64,000 bases of DNA from Platycnemis pennipes (GCA_933228895.1 OW121848.1:82045470-82109469), one strand, 5' to 3'. Shown: positions 11,831-23,469, numbered from the stretch's first letter. Made by a program: numbers and translations. The notes: generated by a model not told the origin, from the letters alone.

Positions 11831-12239
11831 GGTGGTTCCTATTTGGTGTGGTTGGTAAATATTATAATGTTCCTCAACATTCTCTTTGTTTGCATGGATG
11901 TCATATGAGCATTTTTTATTTCATTACCACTGCCTAACCTCGCTATGGCGTTGTGGATTAAATTGACATAATTTTTTCGTATGAGTAGGTAACATTTACG
12001 TATTGTAATTATGTATACATTGTGTGTCTAGGAGGTCTAGGCTGATAATGCTGGAGGATGATTGAGTGTCCAAGTTAACAGTATATATGGGAAAAATAAA
12101 ATAATACAAAATAAATCTTTAAGGCAATGTTTATAATTTTTTTGGGCTAGAGATGCAAAAGGCGTTAGTATAAACCACTATCATTAGTTGTTTTCCCTCC
12201 ATCAAATGCTGGCACGTGATATAACTGCGTGATATAACG

Positions 12240-13410
12240 CGAACTGAAACGTGTGCAGCGAAGATCGGCAAGATTTGTAAAGGGGCAGTATGATAACTAT
12301 ATTAGGGTAACCAGTCTATTAAATGAATTAAAATGGGAATCATAGTCAGATCGCAGGTTGAAATTTAGACTTAATCTCCTAAATAAATTCCAAGAAAATA
12401 TTTTCAGTGATGAAGTTAAAAATATTTTGCGAACCCCAACTTACTATGGTAACTGGACCATAATTACAAAATTAGAGAAATTGATTGCCGAACTGACAGA
12501 TTCAAAATGTCCTTCTTTCCTCGTACAATTCGGGATATGAATAGCGGTAAATATGTGCAATACGTGTGAATCAATCCATAGCATAGGTAGTTGCATGCTG
12601 GTATAAGGACATGAAGGTAACCTAACTAACAGCACGTTTTTGCATTCTTAGTTTGCTATTTTTATCATTTTAAATGGTGCAGTTTAGACTAATATATTAA
12701 TACTAATCTTTTTAAATGCATGATATGTTGTGCATGTTTAGTGAGAATCCACCCCTTGCCACATCTACATCTACACGATACCCTGCAATCCACCCCGAGG
12801 GTGTGTGGCAGGGGGTGAAGATGCACCAACCATGCACTATTGACATGCAAACAAGCAACTACAGGGTCTCATGCAACTAGATAGTTAGTACCTACTGTAT
12901 TTAAAGGATTAATACATGCATCATGCACTACAGACTAAGCACTATAAAATATTTCCCCTTCCTATCCCTTTGCTATGCTGCCTATTCTGTTCTCTTATTG
13001 TACAGGGGAGAATTGCCATTTTCAATCTATCAGTACGACAATCTATCGCTCTAATCTTATTTATCTGGTCGAATCTAGCATAATACGCTGGTGTTTTTAA
13101 TATGTGCCTAACATCTTCAGTAAAGCTATACGATTGAAATTTCTCTAATAGATTGAATCTGTACCTTAACCTACGCTCTGATAACGATTCCCATCCTAAT
13201 TCTTGTATTAATTCTGAAACACTACTGAACCTATCGTGACACATTTTAACGAACCTAGCTGCTCTAAGCTGCACACTGTCTAGTTCTCTGATCAAACCTA
13301 ATTCATTCGGATCCCATACAATGGCTGCATACTCAAGGGGCCTAACCAGTGAAAAGTAACATCGCCATACACCTTTGTGGTGGCTTGCAGGGTATTATGT
13401 AGATGTATGT
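12240..13410 (+). mobile_element. LINE copy, (GTAGAT)n-tailed family, split by a later antisense copy
   Basis: The plus strand carries ORF2 C-terminal codons (VQRRSARFVKGQYDN near 12255, then LNELKWES, a stop, SDRRLKFRLNLLNKFQ), followed by the 3' UTR. It breaks off at about 12762 after CCACCCCTTGCCAC. The expected continuation (ACACC, GTGGTGGCTTGCAGGGTATTATG, GTAGATGTA) resumes at about 13364. The intervening 600 bp is another copy in the opposite orientation, so this copy is older than the inserted one. Confidence 0.75.
12763..13363 (-). mobile_element. Nested antisense LINE copy with ORF2 C-terminal reading frame
   Basis: The 3' tail (ATCTACATCTAC on the plus strand) lies at 12763 and the truncated 5' end near 13363. 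The minus-strand ORF at 13295-12942 has no stop and encodes 117 residues: ELDSVQLRAARFVK, ELGWESLSERRLRYRFNLL, TPAYYARFDQINKIRAIDC. Just upstream, out of the ATG-initiated frame but still recognisable, are SLVRPLEYAAIVWDPN codons. This is the conserved C-terminal segment of CR1/jockey-like ORF2. RT and endonuclease are missing through 5' truncation, as is usual for target-primed reverse transcription. It is the least decayed coding fragment of this family here. Confidence 0.8.
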
Positions 13411-13815
13411 AATAATTGTATAAGTGCTACGAGTTTAATAGGAGAACTAGGATGGGAATTACTATCAGAACGCAGGTTAAAATTTAGGTTAAACCTTTTA
13501 AGTAAGTTCGAAACCGATTTAATCACAGATGATGTTAGATATATGTTTATAACCCCTGCATATTATGCTAGGTTTGATCAGATTAGCAAGATTACAGAGA
13601 TAAATTGTCTAATTGTAGTGCATGATGCATGTAATAACAACCAATAATCCCCTTCTTACTATGTAGATACTAACCATCTAGCTGCATGTGACCCTATTAT
13701 CTAGCATGTCTCCATTAAATATCCTAGTTGTATGTCAATAGTGTATGTTTGGTGATCTTCACCCCCCACCACACACCCTCGTGGTGGCTCGCAGGGTATT
13801 ACGTAGATGTAGACA
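13411..13815 (+). mobile_element. LINE fragment, (GTAGAT)n-tailed family
   Basis: ORF2 C-terminal codons (SLIGELGWELLSERRLKFRLNLLSKFE, shown here only as a landmark, then TPAYYARFDQISKI) run directly after the tail of the preceding copy. After INCLIV the frame jumps into the 3' UTR, which implies an internal deletion. The copy ends with CCTCGTGGTGGCTCGCAGG and GTAGATGTAGA at 13815. It makes a head-to-tail array with the copy ending at 13410. Confidence 0.75.
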
Positions 13816-15377
13816 TAACTGTTGATTACAAATTTGTAAAATCTAAAGGTCAGTGAAGGTATGTTTCTATATGAGAAGAATAAGTTACCTTTCGCTATCT
13901 CATAAGGTTCTTTTCTTTATCGTAATTCAATGAATATGCGCTTCAAATGAATTAGGCATTGCACAGTTTATTTTAACTTAGAATTCAATCATTCGATATC
14001 GCAATCACTTGGTTATCCGAGTTTTTAAAAAATTTTAAGTACTAGTATATTTGCAGATTTTTTATTGGGTCTTTGAAAATAATTAATAAGACCCGTGATG
14101 AGTCCCCCGTTTTTTTGTTTCCTTATTTAGTACGGATATTCTCCTTGTGTCCTTGATACAAAATCCCTTGTTGGGATATCAAGGGATTTATTATCCTCTG
14201 GTCTGGTGTTATTAAGTTCCCATTCATTCTTTTTTCAACTTCCATCTATCGTCATGCCTTTCTCCCACCTTTTCTCCATAGTTAACAAGTGACTCTGAGT
14301 GCGCCACTCTGCTACTCTCCTCGGTGAATCACAACTCATTCCTATTCGCCATGTGTTACACTGCCGCAACATTGAGGTAAACTTTTACAGTCACAAAAGT
14401 GCCCGCGTGCACATCTGCTCCGAATTTCGACAATTCTTTTATTTACTTTGTTCAGTCTACTATATCAGGCGTCCCAGTAATGGTGTTGCGAGGCTATAGA
14501 TGAGACCGAGGACGAAAATTTGAGTGAAAATAATCAGTGCTCCATTTCCTTCGCATCAAGTTTCCAAAATTCTCTGAAAACCATGCTACTAGCGTAGTAC
14601 TTCTTCTACTTCTTCCCCTTTCTCGCTTTTTTGCATTCATCTCTTCTGGAATCCATGATTACCTAATTTTCGCCATGTCTAGCATTCCCACTGCTCACTG
14701 CATCGTTTTTTCAGCTTCACGGTACCTTGATAAAGGAGCTACGTGCTGAAACCATGGTCGTTTAAATTATTTTAATATATTTTGTGTCGAAAGTTTATAC
14801 TGTTTTCAATTTCAAATGGACGTTCAGTACTTCCTCAAAGTTCAGTCTGATACGCTTTTATGTGTACGTAATGCTGGTAAGGCAACAAAGGTTTTGTCAG
14901 CGTTTTTCTTCAGCATTATTTTTTAGGAATTCACAGTGATTCCACTCATGCTGTTTCAGTATGTTTCCAGTATGGCAAGGGTAAGAAATCTAAATCAAAG
15001 TAAATGTCTCCAGCCAGAATTTTTTCAATTACCTCCTAATATCCCTTTCTGCTTGTTCCATGTGAACTATCGAAATTCCATTTTTTTATCCTTCATCCTA
15101 TTTTGCTTTTTATTGTGATGCAACGTTCCATGAGCCTTAAATGCTTGGTGTGAATCTTAATCAGCTTTAGAAAAAGTAAGCTCCTTGGTTAGCGCCTCTG
15201 AAAATACTCTGTACTCTGTACAGCTCCCAAAGCAATTACCTACAAACATTTTACAGTTGGAGAAATTTTTAATTGATGCTTCGAAATATGCTTTTTAAAA
15301 CTATTCAATTTAATTTCAATCGCTGGGAATATGCACAGCCTACCAATACTATAAAAATTGATTCTAGTATCGTTGAT
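13816..15377. other. No recognised gene; one short hairpin
   Basis: AT-rich DNA. A perfect 10-bp inverted repeat (AAATCCCTTG at 14161-14170 with its complement at 14180-14189) is the only structure noted. Several short ORFs have no motif. Confidence 0.45.
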
Positions 15378-16427
15378 GTGTGGATTGGAGCATAATGCTA
15401 GAGATTCTGAAAGAAATTGGAGTATCATACAATGACCGAAGAGTTATCCACAGCTTGTATAAAAACCAGGTGGCCCATAATCAAATCAAGACCCTGCAGT
15501 ACAGAAGCAAGCATAAAGAAAGTAAGGAGGCAAGGCTGTGGACTGTTTCCCGTATTATTCAATTTCTACATCGAGAAAGCCATCCAAGAAGTCAAAGAAA
15601 AGTCTCCAAAAGTGAATATTCACGGGGAGAAAATCAGCAAGCTACGATTCGCCGATGACATAGCAGTCATGGCAGAAACAGAAGGAGATTTAAAGAAGAC
15701 TCAAGGAAATATGGAAAGAACAATGACCAGATATCATCTAAAGATCAATAAAAGGAAAACTAAAGTGTTGGTATGCAGCAGGAGAAAAGAAGCCAATTTT
15801 TAACTAGGAAAACAAAAAATCGAGGAGGTGGAAGAGTTCTGTTATCTGGGAAGCCGAGTTACCAGCGATGGACGAAGTAAAAGAGAAATCATCAGTAAAA
15901 TTGACCAAGCGAAAAGGGCATTTTACCAGAAGAAGATTCTGCTTACAGCTGCAAGTACAAGCGTGGAAGCGAGGAAACATTTCATTAGAACATACATCTG
16001 GAGCATTCTACTATATGGCAGTGAATCATGGACAATAACAGCAGCTGAGAAGTCCAGACTGGAAGCATTTGAAATGTGGTGCTACCTAAGAATGATGAAG
16101 ATAAAATGGATCGATCGAGTAACAAACGAAGAAGTCTTAAGAAGAGTGGGAGAGAAGAGATGTCTACTGAAAACCTTAAAAAGAAGATGGGACAACTCAA
16201 TAGGCCACATCTTAAGAACAATGGCCTGATGAAGACAATCATCGAGGGAAAAGTGAACGGGAAAAATGGAAAAGGCTGGCCTCGTAAGAGGCATACGGAG
16301 CAAGTTGTGAAGGATGTAAAAGAGAGGAGCTACGTCAATATGAAGAGGTTGGCCAATGGAAGAATCGAATGGAGGGCTGCGTCAAACCAATCCTAGGATT
16401 GTTGACCGTTGATGATGATCGTTGATG
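15378..16427 (+). pseudogene. RTE-like LINE reverse transcriptase, 5'-truncated and broken
   Basis: The copy encodes the C-terminal half of a non-LTR reverse transcriptase. In order: VDWSIMLEILKEIG (downstream of the usual catalytic A block), RQGCGLFPVLFNFYIEKAI (block with the RQG turn), FADD catalytic box near 15648-15659, EEFCYLGSRVTSDG, TYIWSILLYGSESW, LEAFEMWCY, and a tail domain ending in WRAASNQS. The last segments resemble RTE/BovB-group ORF2. The frame shifts near 15530, a TAA stop is at 15801-15803, and it shifts again near 16215. The 3' end has a short (GAT)n-type tail (TTGATGATGATCGTTGATG), as RTE elements do. Endonuclease and N-terminal RT are absent. It is not functional. Confidence 0.85.
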
Positions 16428-17543
16428 TTCCTTAGTTATTCGCAAAATGATGGTGTCTGGAAATAATCAATAGAAGCATTCATTTTTTTTTAATCAGCGC
16501 CATTGTTTGAATTAAAATCGTGCATGGTTTTTAAAGTTATATGCACTATATTTCATAAAGTAATAAATGCTGTTCCATATCATGTCTACAATTGGTCATC
16601 AGTCTTTGAAGTGAAATTAGGCTGGTGGCAGCTACACTTCTTCCTTGGGGTTGAAGTTAACGGGCCACTGTTACTTAGAGAACTTCATCAGGTAGTTATT
16701 TGAAATGGCTTTCCCCGCATGGATTTTTGAACTGCAAGCATACTTTATATGAGTTTTGAGTTATTAAAATTTTTATATTTAAGTAAAAGTTTTTAATCTT
16801 CTTATCATGCCAATACTTGTCACCAGTATTGGTGCTTTGTTGAACAGTCTTTAGCCGTTCTATCCCTGATCGCTGTGCAAAATTCATCGACTGTACCAAA
16901 AAGCCATGGAACGCAACTGATGCACCTGTAATTGATCCTATTCAAAGAGGAGCGAATATCTTCGTCGAATTATATTTTTTTTAAATTTAAATTATAGCAT
17001 TATCAATTTATGTGTTAATTTAACATAGAAATAAAAAAACTTATGCAACGGTGTATAGGGTTCGGTGATTTGCTGTAAGATTTGAGAATTTATTATGCCA
17101 TATTAAGCTCAGACTCAGAGTGATAACTTACTGAAAGATGGACCATATTATGTACACGACTGGATGATTCCGTGGTTATAGGGAATAAAGTCTAGAATAT
17201 TTACGATAATGCCTTTCTTTAAAAAAATGAAATAAACACATAATCTGCTCTTACTCCATGGAAGGGGCTAAAAGGATTATCTATCAACCTTGCTAGGAAA
17301 ATACTCGTTTACCCTGTATCGTGGGATAAAAACTCGGGCAAACTCGATGGGGAAAGTAGAAATCAAATGAATCAGTAATTTTGTCTGGATGAAAATAGCC
17401 AGTGTGGTTGTGAACGGGGAATTCACAAGTATGAGAGAATAAAATAGCTGGGTAGTAAGCCTTCTTGGAACCTTCGTCATATATCTGCATTTGAAATTTA
17501 CTGGAGAAAATTTTGACCCAAGCTTTATACAAATACATAAAGG
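16428..17543. other. No recognised feature
   Basis: AT-rich DNA without coding signal. The overlapping minus-strand ORFs at 17277-17562 lack motifs. Confidence 0.45.
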
Positions 17544-18526
17544 GAATGGGGTCGTTTACCATATTTTTTTATTGCCGAATATGATAGAGTTTGTAAAATA
17601 AACACACCTGTATTTTTCCGTTTTGTGATCCGTCAATTATTTCTCGAGTTATAGGCGTCGAAAAACTAATGTTTTTAACCCTTTCGGAAAAGTGGGTGTG
17701 GTGCAACCTCTGACGCATAACGACTTCGTCCAATCACAACTGAGCCCGCGAAGCTACTTTTCCTTATCGCAAAGGGGGGGACACAGCTGACTCAGCCAAT
17801 CGGAGCAGTTACGACAGTATCTGTGCGAGCAGACCTTCCGAGAATCCCCCTCCACTCCCTCCCCTTCCCATACGAGCAGTCAAGGACGGGAGGAAAATGA
17901 CGTTATTATCACCAAAGGATTCAATTTTATAGCCACGACGCTTTATAATCATTACAGCTTTTTTCAGGTGTCAAACGAATGGGGGCGTTTACTCGGAACC
18001 GAAATCGCAATTTTGTACACGAAATCGTTAGATGGAAACAAAAAAGAATTTTAGTGAAAAAATTAATCTTCTAACCACAACCATTCACTCATAAATCAAA
18101 TATAAAAATAAACGAAAGGTGACGCCCACCAAAAATGCTGCTGTGATAACATTGGCGTCATTTTCCTCCCGTCCTTGACTGCTTTTAGGGGAGGGGAAGG
18201 GAGTGGAGGGGGATTCTCGGAAGGTCTGCTCGTACAGATGCTGTCGCAATCGCTCCCATTGGCCGAGTCAGCTGTGTCCCCCCCCCCCCCCCCCCCATTA
18301 CGATAAGGCAAAGTAGCTTCGCGGGCTCAGTTGTGATTGGACGAAGTCGATATACGTCAGAAGTATCACCACGCCCACTTTTCCGAAAGGGTCAAAAACA
18401 TCAGTTTTTCGCCGCTTATAACTCGGGAAATAATTGACGGATTAAAAAACGGAAAAATCAGGGTCTTTCTATTTTACAAACTCTATCAGATTCGGCAATA
18501 AAAAAATATGGTAAACGACTCCATTC
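17544..18526. mobile_element. Large foldback element (arms about 380 bp)
   Basis: The left arm (17544 to about 17920) and right arm (about 18145 to 18526) are imperfect reverse complements. Matching pairs include GTCGTTTACCATATTTTTTT with its complement at 18500-18519, ATTGCCGAAT, TAGAGTTTGTAAAATA, CCGTCAATTATTTC, CCTTTCGGAAAAGTGGG and AGTCAAGGACGGGAGG. A non-inverted loop of about 225 bp separates the arms. There is no transposase. A second, partial copy at 4772-5106 shows it is dispersed. The right arm contains a 19-C run (18278-18296) where the left arm has only 7 G. Flanking TSDs were not found. Foldback element or long-TIR MITE are the main options. Confidence 0.85.
17786..17796. promoter_or_regulatory. 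Maf/AP-1-like palindrome in foldback left arm
   Basis: GCTGACTCAGC is an 11-bp palindrome centred on the AP-1 core TGACTCA and matches the inner part of the Maf recognition element. The right-arm partner at 18262-18272 is GCCGAGTCAGC, and the half copy has a perfect version at 5038-5048. CCAAT lies next to it in both arms. Whether it binds any factor is unknown. Confidence 0.4.
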
Positions 18527-18626
18527 TATCATGTGAATGTCCAGCAATTAGTTTTTTACGAAGACAATGGTCGAGAGAAAAGTGATTGGGAAGATTGGAA
18601 AAGGCAGGCCTCGTATGAGGTATATG

Positions 18627-21600
18627 CAGGGCCGGTCCGAGAGGATTTTTCCACACAAGCGGGATAGCGTTTGGCGCCCCAAGCTTTGTTTTGGCTCCCC
18701 TCGCAAAGGATTGTGTTTTAATTTTCTTGCGATCTTAATTGGACTTTCCAGACGTAAAATAATAAAATCTTTCTTACACATTATGGACATGGATTATTTC
18801 TTCATTTAAATTAAATATTGCGAAGACAGTCAACTGTAATGTTATTTCATTATTCAAAGGGCTACTGCCCTTTTTCAAAATTATTTCAGAATAGAAACAA
18901 ACGTGCAAAGAACTACTTTATTGATTTGGATACATTTAAAACATTGAAAAAAGATGTTTAAATTCTAATTAATAAACTTATAGGAAATTAGAGAGCAGAT
19001 AGTGAGTTAAAAGATCAAATTTGTATTTTTAATAGATATTAAATGAAACAAAGTAATACAATTGCTTATACATTTGTTACAATTTTTATCGTGTATATAC
19101 TAAGTATTGTTCCTGTGAGTAACAAAAAATTATACTGAAAAATTTCTAGCCTTTAAATTCGCAAAATCTTTCAAAATAGAATCTGTGCCAATTAACTTCA
19201 AAGTGCCGCTTTCAATGGCTAATTTTGAAAGCTCAGTCACTCGCTCCTGAGAAAGTGTTGATCTAAGGTATGTCTTTATCAACTTCAATTTTGAAAAACT
19301 TTTTTCGCCAGTAGCTACAGATAAATAAAAAGATATTAAGGTGAAGAGGATTCGCAAACTTACAAATGTTTAGGGAAAAATGTCAATAAAATTAGTTTTT
19401 GTAATATAAGATAATAAGCTTGGTAGAGGAGATTCAGTGGGAAGAATGGGCGCTAACATCAAAATTTCGTCGCATAGTTCTTTCCCGTCGATGGCGCATT
19501 CATCTCCTTCACTTAGGACATCCTGAAGAGTGATGCATGCAGCATTTAGTTTTGCACGATCCCACTTCTGTAGACCATGAATATCGTATAGAAAGCTAAA
19601 ATTATCACTATGATTGTCCATTTGCTCAAATATTTCTTTTAGTGAGTTGATAGCTGTATCCAGGTTTGCATGCAAAAAAATCACCTTAAAGTTGCGTTTT
19701 AGTGCTTCAATGGGATTATCGTCAGATTCGCACGAAAATTGCTTGTTCTATCTCCTGGAACGGTTGCTTTTCTTTTTCGGCAAGCTCTTTGGCATCCGTT
19801 ATCACGCTATTGAACCCCTCTCCAGACCTCATCTTCAAAAAACTGCCAACGCTTTCAACTATATCTATGGCACTTTGTAAATTTACAGTAATCTTTTGGA
19901 AAGTTTGCTTGTTGATTTTGAATAAAATTTCGTACCATACAACAAAGAAAATTACATTTTTGTAATTTTTCTGTGATACCAAAACAGTATTTCTTCCAAA
20001 AGCATCTATTTTATAATAAAATAAATATGAATAAATATGAATGAATTCATCTATTTTATGATCTTCACTGGCTTCATAAACAGCATCGTACACTTGTTCA
20101 ATATAATATCGAAGAGGTTCCAATGCATTTATTCGACTTTCCCATCGGGTATCATTGAGAGGTTTTACAATTAAATTAGATACACGCTTTTTCAAAACAC
20201 CCTATCATAAGTAGGTGCAGAAAAAATTTGAATATCTTTTGCACCGAATTTTGAATATCTTTATCACACCCTTGTCCTCGCATATTTTTTAAATGAATCT
20301 GCCTTCTTATCAACTCGTTAAAGAGAATGTCCGTTAGACTTTCACCAGTATATTTGTAACTGGAATAAAACCAAGGAAATGTTCTTTAAGCTATATCTTC
20401 ACCAGACTCCGCTTGTAAAAAACGAACGATGATCGAGATCAGTTCTGTACGACTGACATCTGGGGCAAAGTCTAATACAACTGAGTAGTATGACGCTTTT
20501 TTAAGTTCATGTATAAAATATAATCTTGAATGCGTGTTGATAACAGAGTAATGAATTAATTTTGTATGTTTTTACTAAGATAATAAACACTGACTTCATG
20601 AGAGCTTTCTCGTCGCAAGTGCTCTTTCAAAACAACATCAAATATGGCAATGTGCTCTACTAATTTCAAGAAATTCCCGTTATTCTTTTTAAATGGTGTA
20701 TCTGTTGTTCTTCAAAATGCCAATCCCTGAATTCCAAGGAATTACGTTACACAAAGCTACCTTTTCAATGATTCATACCAATGTTCAATCTCCGCATGAA
20801 TGAGTCTTTGGGTAGCATCATCAACTGTTTTACCTTGGCGCAAACGCAGATGTAATTCTCGCCACGACTGGCATGATTTTAAATGGCTAGGGGATTTCTC
20901 GTGTTGGGCTAGAAATCCGGACATATTTCGCCAGTCTGAAAATCCGGATGTGCCAGAAAGTGAGCCAGAAAGTCAGCACTATAAAGTTTATAAGAGTAGC
21001 AAAAAATTGAAATTTTTGAAACAGAATAAATCAGCCACTCTCTGCGAATTTCTTCTCCGTTAAATAATTTTCTTTTATAGTTTGCCGGAGTAATCCTGTC
21101 CAAGATTATCGACAGGAAATTCAGCATCAGTTACTTGAAAAGGGCTGCTTACTACTACTAATTTTCGCATGCCATCAGTAATTTTATCATGCCATTTTCC
21201 GCAATCATCAGTTGACGAGTCAACAATAGGCGCCCCGGCGCGCGAGCCGTAGAGGGCGCTCACTTTTAGAGTAAAGATTACTTTGTAACTTGTGCATCGA
21301 GATTATTTAGTATATGACCGGTTTCATTACATAGGCGAGATCTCAGGTGTTTATGCGAAGAAACCGGTTGCATACTATATAAATATTGTAGGATTTTACA
21401 ACGTATTCTTTATTAATAACTACGAATTTCCACCAAGTTGAGCCAGTGTAATTGAATAAATCTATATTTAGTTTATTCTTTGTCACTGACTGTTTGCTCT
21501 TTCGCGAAACGCACAAATAGTATCCCTGTTAGTGTCACAAACATTATGGTTAAAATTTTGTTAATCACTCATTGTAGATTTGCAAAACATTACAGGGTAT

Positions 21601-21687
21601 TTTTATTATTTTGTCACACTTTGGCGCCCCTCTCAGCTTGGCGCCCCAAGCGATCGCTTGTGTCGCTTGGGCCTGGAACCGGCCCTG
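18627..21687 (-). mobile_element. hAT DNA transposon (3061 bp) with TIRs and 8-bp TSD
   Basis: The element starts CAGGGCCGGT and ends ACCGGCCCTG, a 10-bp TIR. Subterminal similarity continues (ACACAAGCG and TTGGCGCC blocks in both ends). It is flanked by a perfect 8-bp duplication GGTATATG (18619-18626 and 21688-21695), the length expected for hAT transposition. The interior codes on the minus strand for a degraded transposase of the ZMYM-like type. It has inserted in an RTE-like LINE fragment and so post-dates it. Confidence 0.95.
19130..21263 (-). pseudogene. Degenerate hAT transposase (TTF-zinc-finger/ZMYM-like)
   Basis: N-terminal pieces (21263-20909) resemble a TTF-type zinc-finger module: FPVDNLGQDYSGK, then GEEIRREWLIYS, with the Cys pair degraded to CYSY. 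Next come KSCQSWRELHLRL and AEIEHWYESL, the usual linker. Then RGQGCDK, KPLNDTRWESRINALEPLRYY (20140-20070) and, at 19357-19130, the C-terminal dimerisation segment SVATGEKSFSKLKLIKTYLRS. The catalytic section expected between RGQG and DTRW in this family is absent, which suggests an internal deletion. Frameshifts separate the three longest reading segments (20195-19722, 19684-19370, 19357-19130). It cannot make an active enzyme. Confidence 0.85.
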
Positions 21688-21818
21688 GGTATATGGAGCA
21701 AGTTGTGAAGGATGTAAAAGAGAGGAGCTACGTCAATATGAAGAGGTTGGCCGATAGAAGAATCAAGTGGAGGGTTGCGTCAAACCAATCCTAGGATTGT
21801 TGACCGATGATGATGATA

Positions 21819-23469
21819 GTTTTTTTCGGTCATGTTGAAGATTCATTCAGTGGCAACAAGGTCTATCTCGATAAACACTCACTTGAACTAGAAACCTTTA
21901 TTCATGAAAATGCATCCATGAGTCACATAGAATTGAATGAAATATTAATATCCAGGGAATAATAATTATTTTCTCCGTAGGGAATACCAACCTCTGAATT
22001 ACATTAACTTAAAATAGTGGAATAAGTAATGGCATAAATTTAAACTATGAGGCTTTGGGCTGATTCGCTGGAAACAGGAAAATTATTATTTTTTGTGTTT
22101 ATATATTATATTAAGTGTTTGATTTAGAAAGGATTGAAAGTTTTGTACCACCGTTAACATGGAGTCGTAGGAACGCTAAGGAACTATAAACACATGGAAC
22201 TTAAGAACGGCCTAGGACTTTGGGAAGTTTGAGGAAAACTACAAGAGCTCTTGATCATTAAACACAAGCAGGAACACAGTAGAACGAGTTAACAATTAGG
22301 AATTCATCGTACTGTGCCACGATCACGTACATCAACTTGGAGTTCATACCGATACCCCACGATATTTCAAAAACGATTGTTGCATGTAAGTAAGTTGAAT
22401 GCTGCGTAAAAATCTATGGCCAATTTGGGTCATATTATCCTATTTCTAGCAACATATTAAAGAGTTAAATTACATTGTTTATGATGTTGAAGATACTACA
22501 CAGCAAATAATAGAACAGCGTCTTTTACTTTCTTTGGAACTAGACCATATTCATTGATTGTAATAATGGGATAAAACCATTCTTATTATTGCTTAAAAAG
22601 GTAAACCTTAGCACATTTATTTTCGAAAATTAATGAAGATGTAATTAAGTAATAAAACTCGGTATAATCCACACTCTAATTTAATAACCCTCGATTCGGG
22701 TTTCGACTCATAACCTTTATTAAGGAAAACGCAAGGTTTCCATGAAGGAACTAATATATTTTTTCTGAAATAAATAGAGGTATATTAGGCGCGTTCAGAG
22801 TTACTGTAATTGGATTTAAGACTTCGAGTTGTGTCCTTCGTCACTTGCTGCATTAATGGGATAACATGAGCGCTTTCTTAATGCGTTGAATTTTTGCGGC
22901 TGATTCGTAAAAGCCTATGAGCATCATAAGAAAACCAGTGTTGTTAATATGAGACGTACTTGATTCTAATTATGATCCTACTTAAAGACTTAGTTGACAT
23001 TAACATTAGTATGAAAAAAAAACCATCTTAAGATCTGGAGCAGATGGCGCTCATTATCTTGTTTCTCATTCATTTCACTTATGTTGAATACGAAGAATTG
23101 GAGATTGTAATGTGAGGATCGAAGAATGAAACGTTGCAGAAAGCATCTGAGCGAAGAAATTATTGATCACTATCTCATTAAAGAGACTCTGTAAGTGAGG
23201 ATGTGATTTTGTGATCGAGGTTGAGGGAACAACATTCCTAGGGCGTAAGACTAGATTTGGCGTTTAGGGTCGAATTGCACGATGTAAAGGCGTAAATTAT
23301 AACTTGTGACTAAAGTACAGTCAGAATTTCTAGGTTCTCATGAACGTATAATGGAAGGATGAGTTCATTAAAATCATACGGAAGAGATTTTGCCATGTGG
23401 TTCAAAGTGCGAAGCTTTCTGAGCTCTAATTATTATAAAGAATATTATCCACATCAACTATTTGCTGCT
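21819..23469. other. No recognised feature
   Basis: About 1.65 kb of AT-rich DNA. No ORF of note, no repeat assigned. Confidence 0.5.

Larger units (their letters stand above)
18560..21818 (+). mobile_element. RTE-like LINE 3' fragment interrupted by a hAT element
   Basis: Positions 18560-18626 (GAAGACAATGG, AGGCAGGCCTCG) match the RTE-like copy at about 16230-16290. The match resumes at 21696 (GAGCAAGTTGTGAAGGATG) and runs to the same end, ATCCTAGGATTGTTGACC, followed by (GAT)n near 21818. Removing 18627-21695 rejoins a continuous 3' fragment. Only the last part of ORF2 (VVKDVKERSYVNMKRLA and SNQS) is encoded. The 3-kb interruption is a hAT transposon with its own TSD. Confidence 0.85.

Noticed and set aside
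11594..11908. 104-codon hydrophobic plus-strand ORF that looks like a membrane protein
   Set aside because: It is antisense to a decayed LINE fragment (WWNEEC motif on the minus strand).
20800..21794. Plus-strand ORFs within the hAT element
   Set aside because: They are antisense to the transposase remnants, or cross from the hAT end into the LINE fragment (21480-21794).
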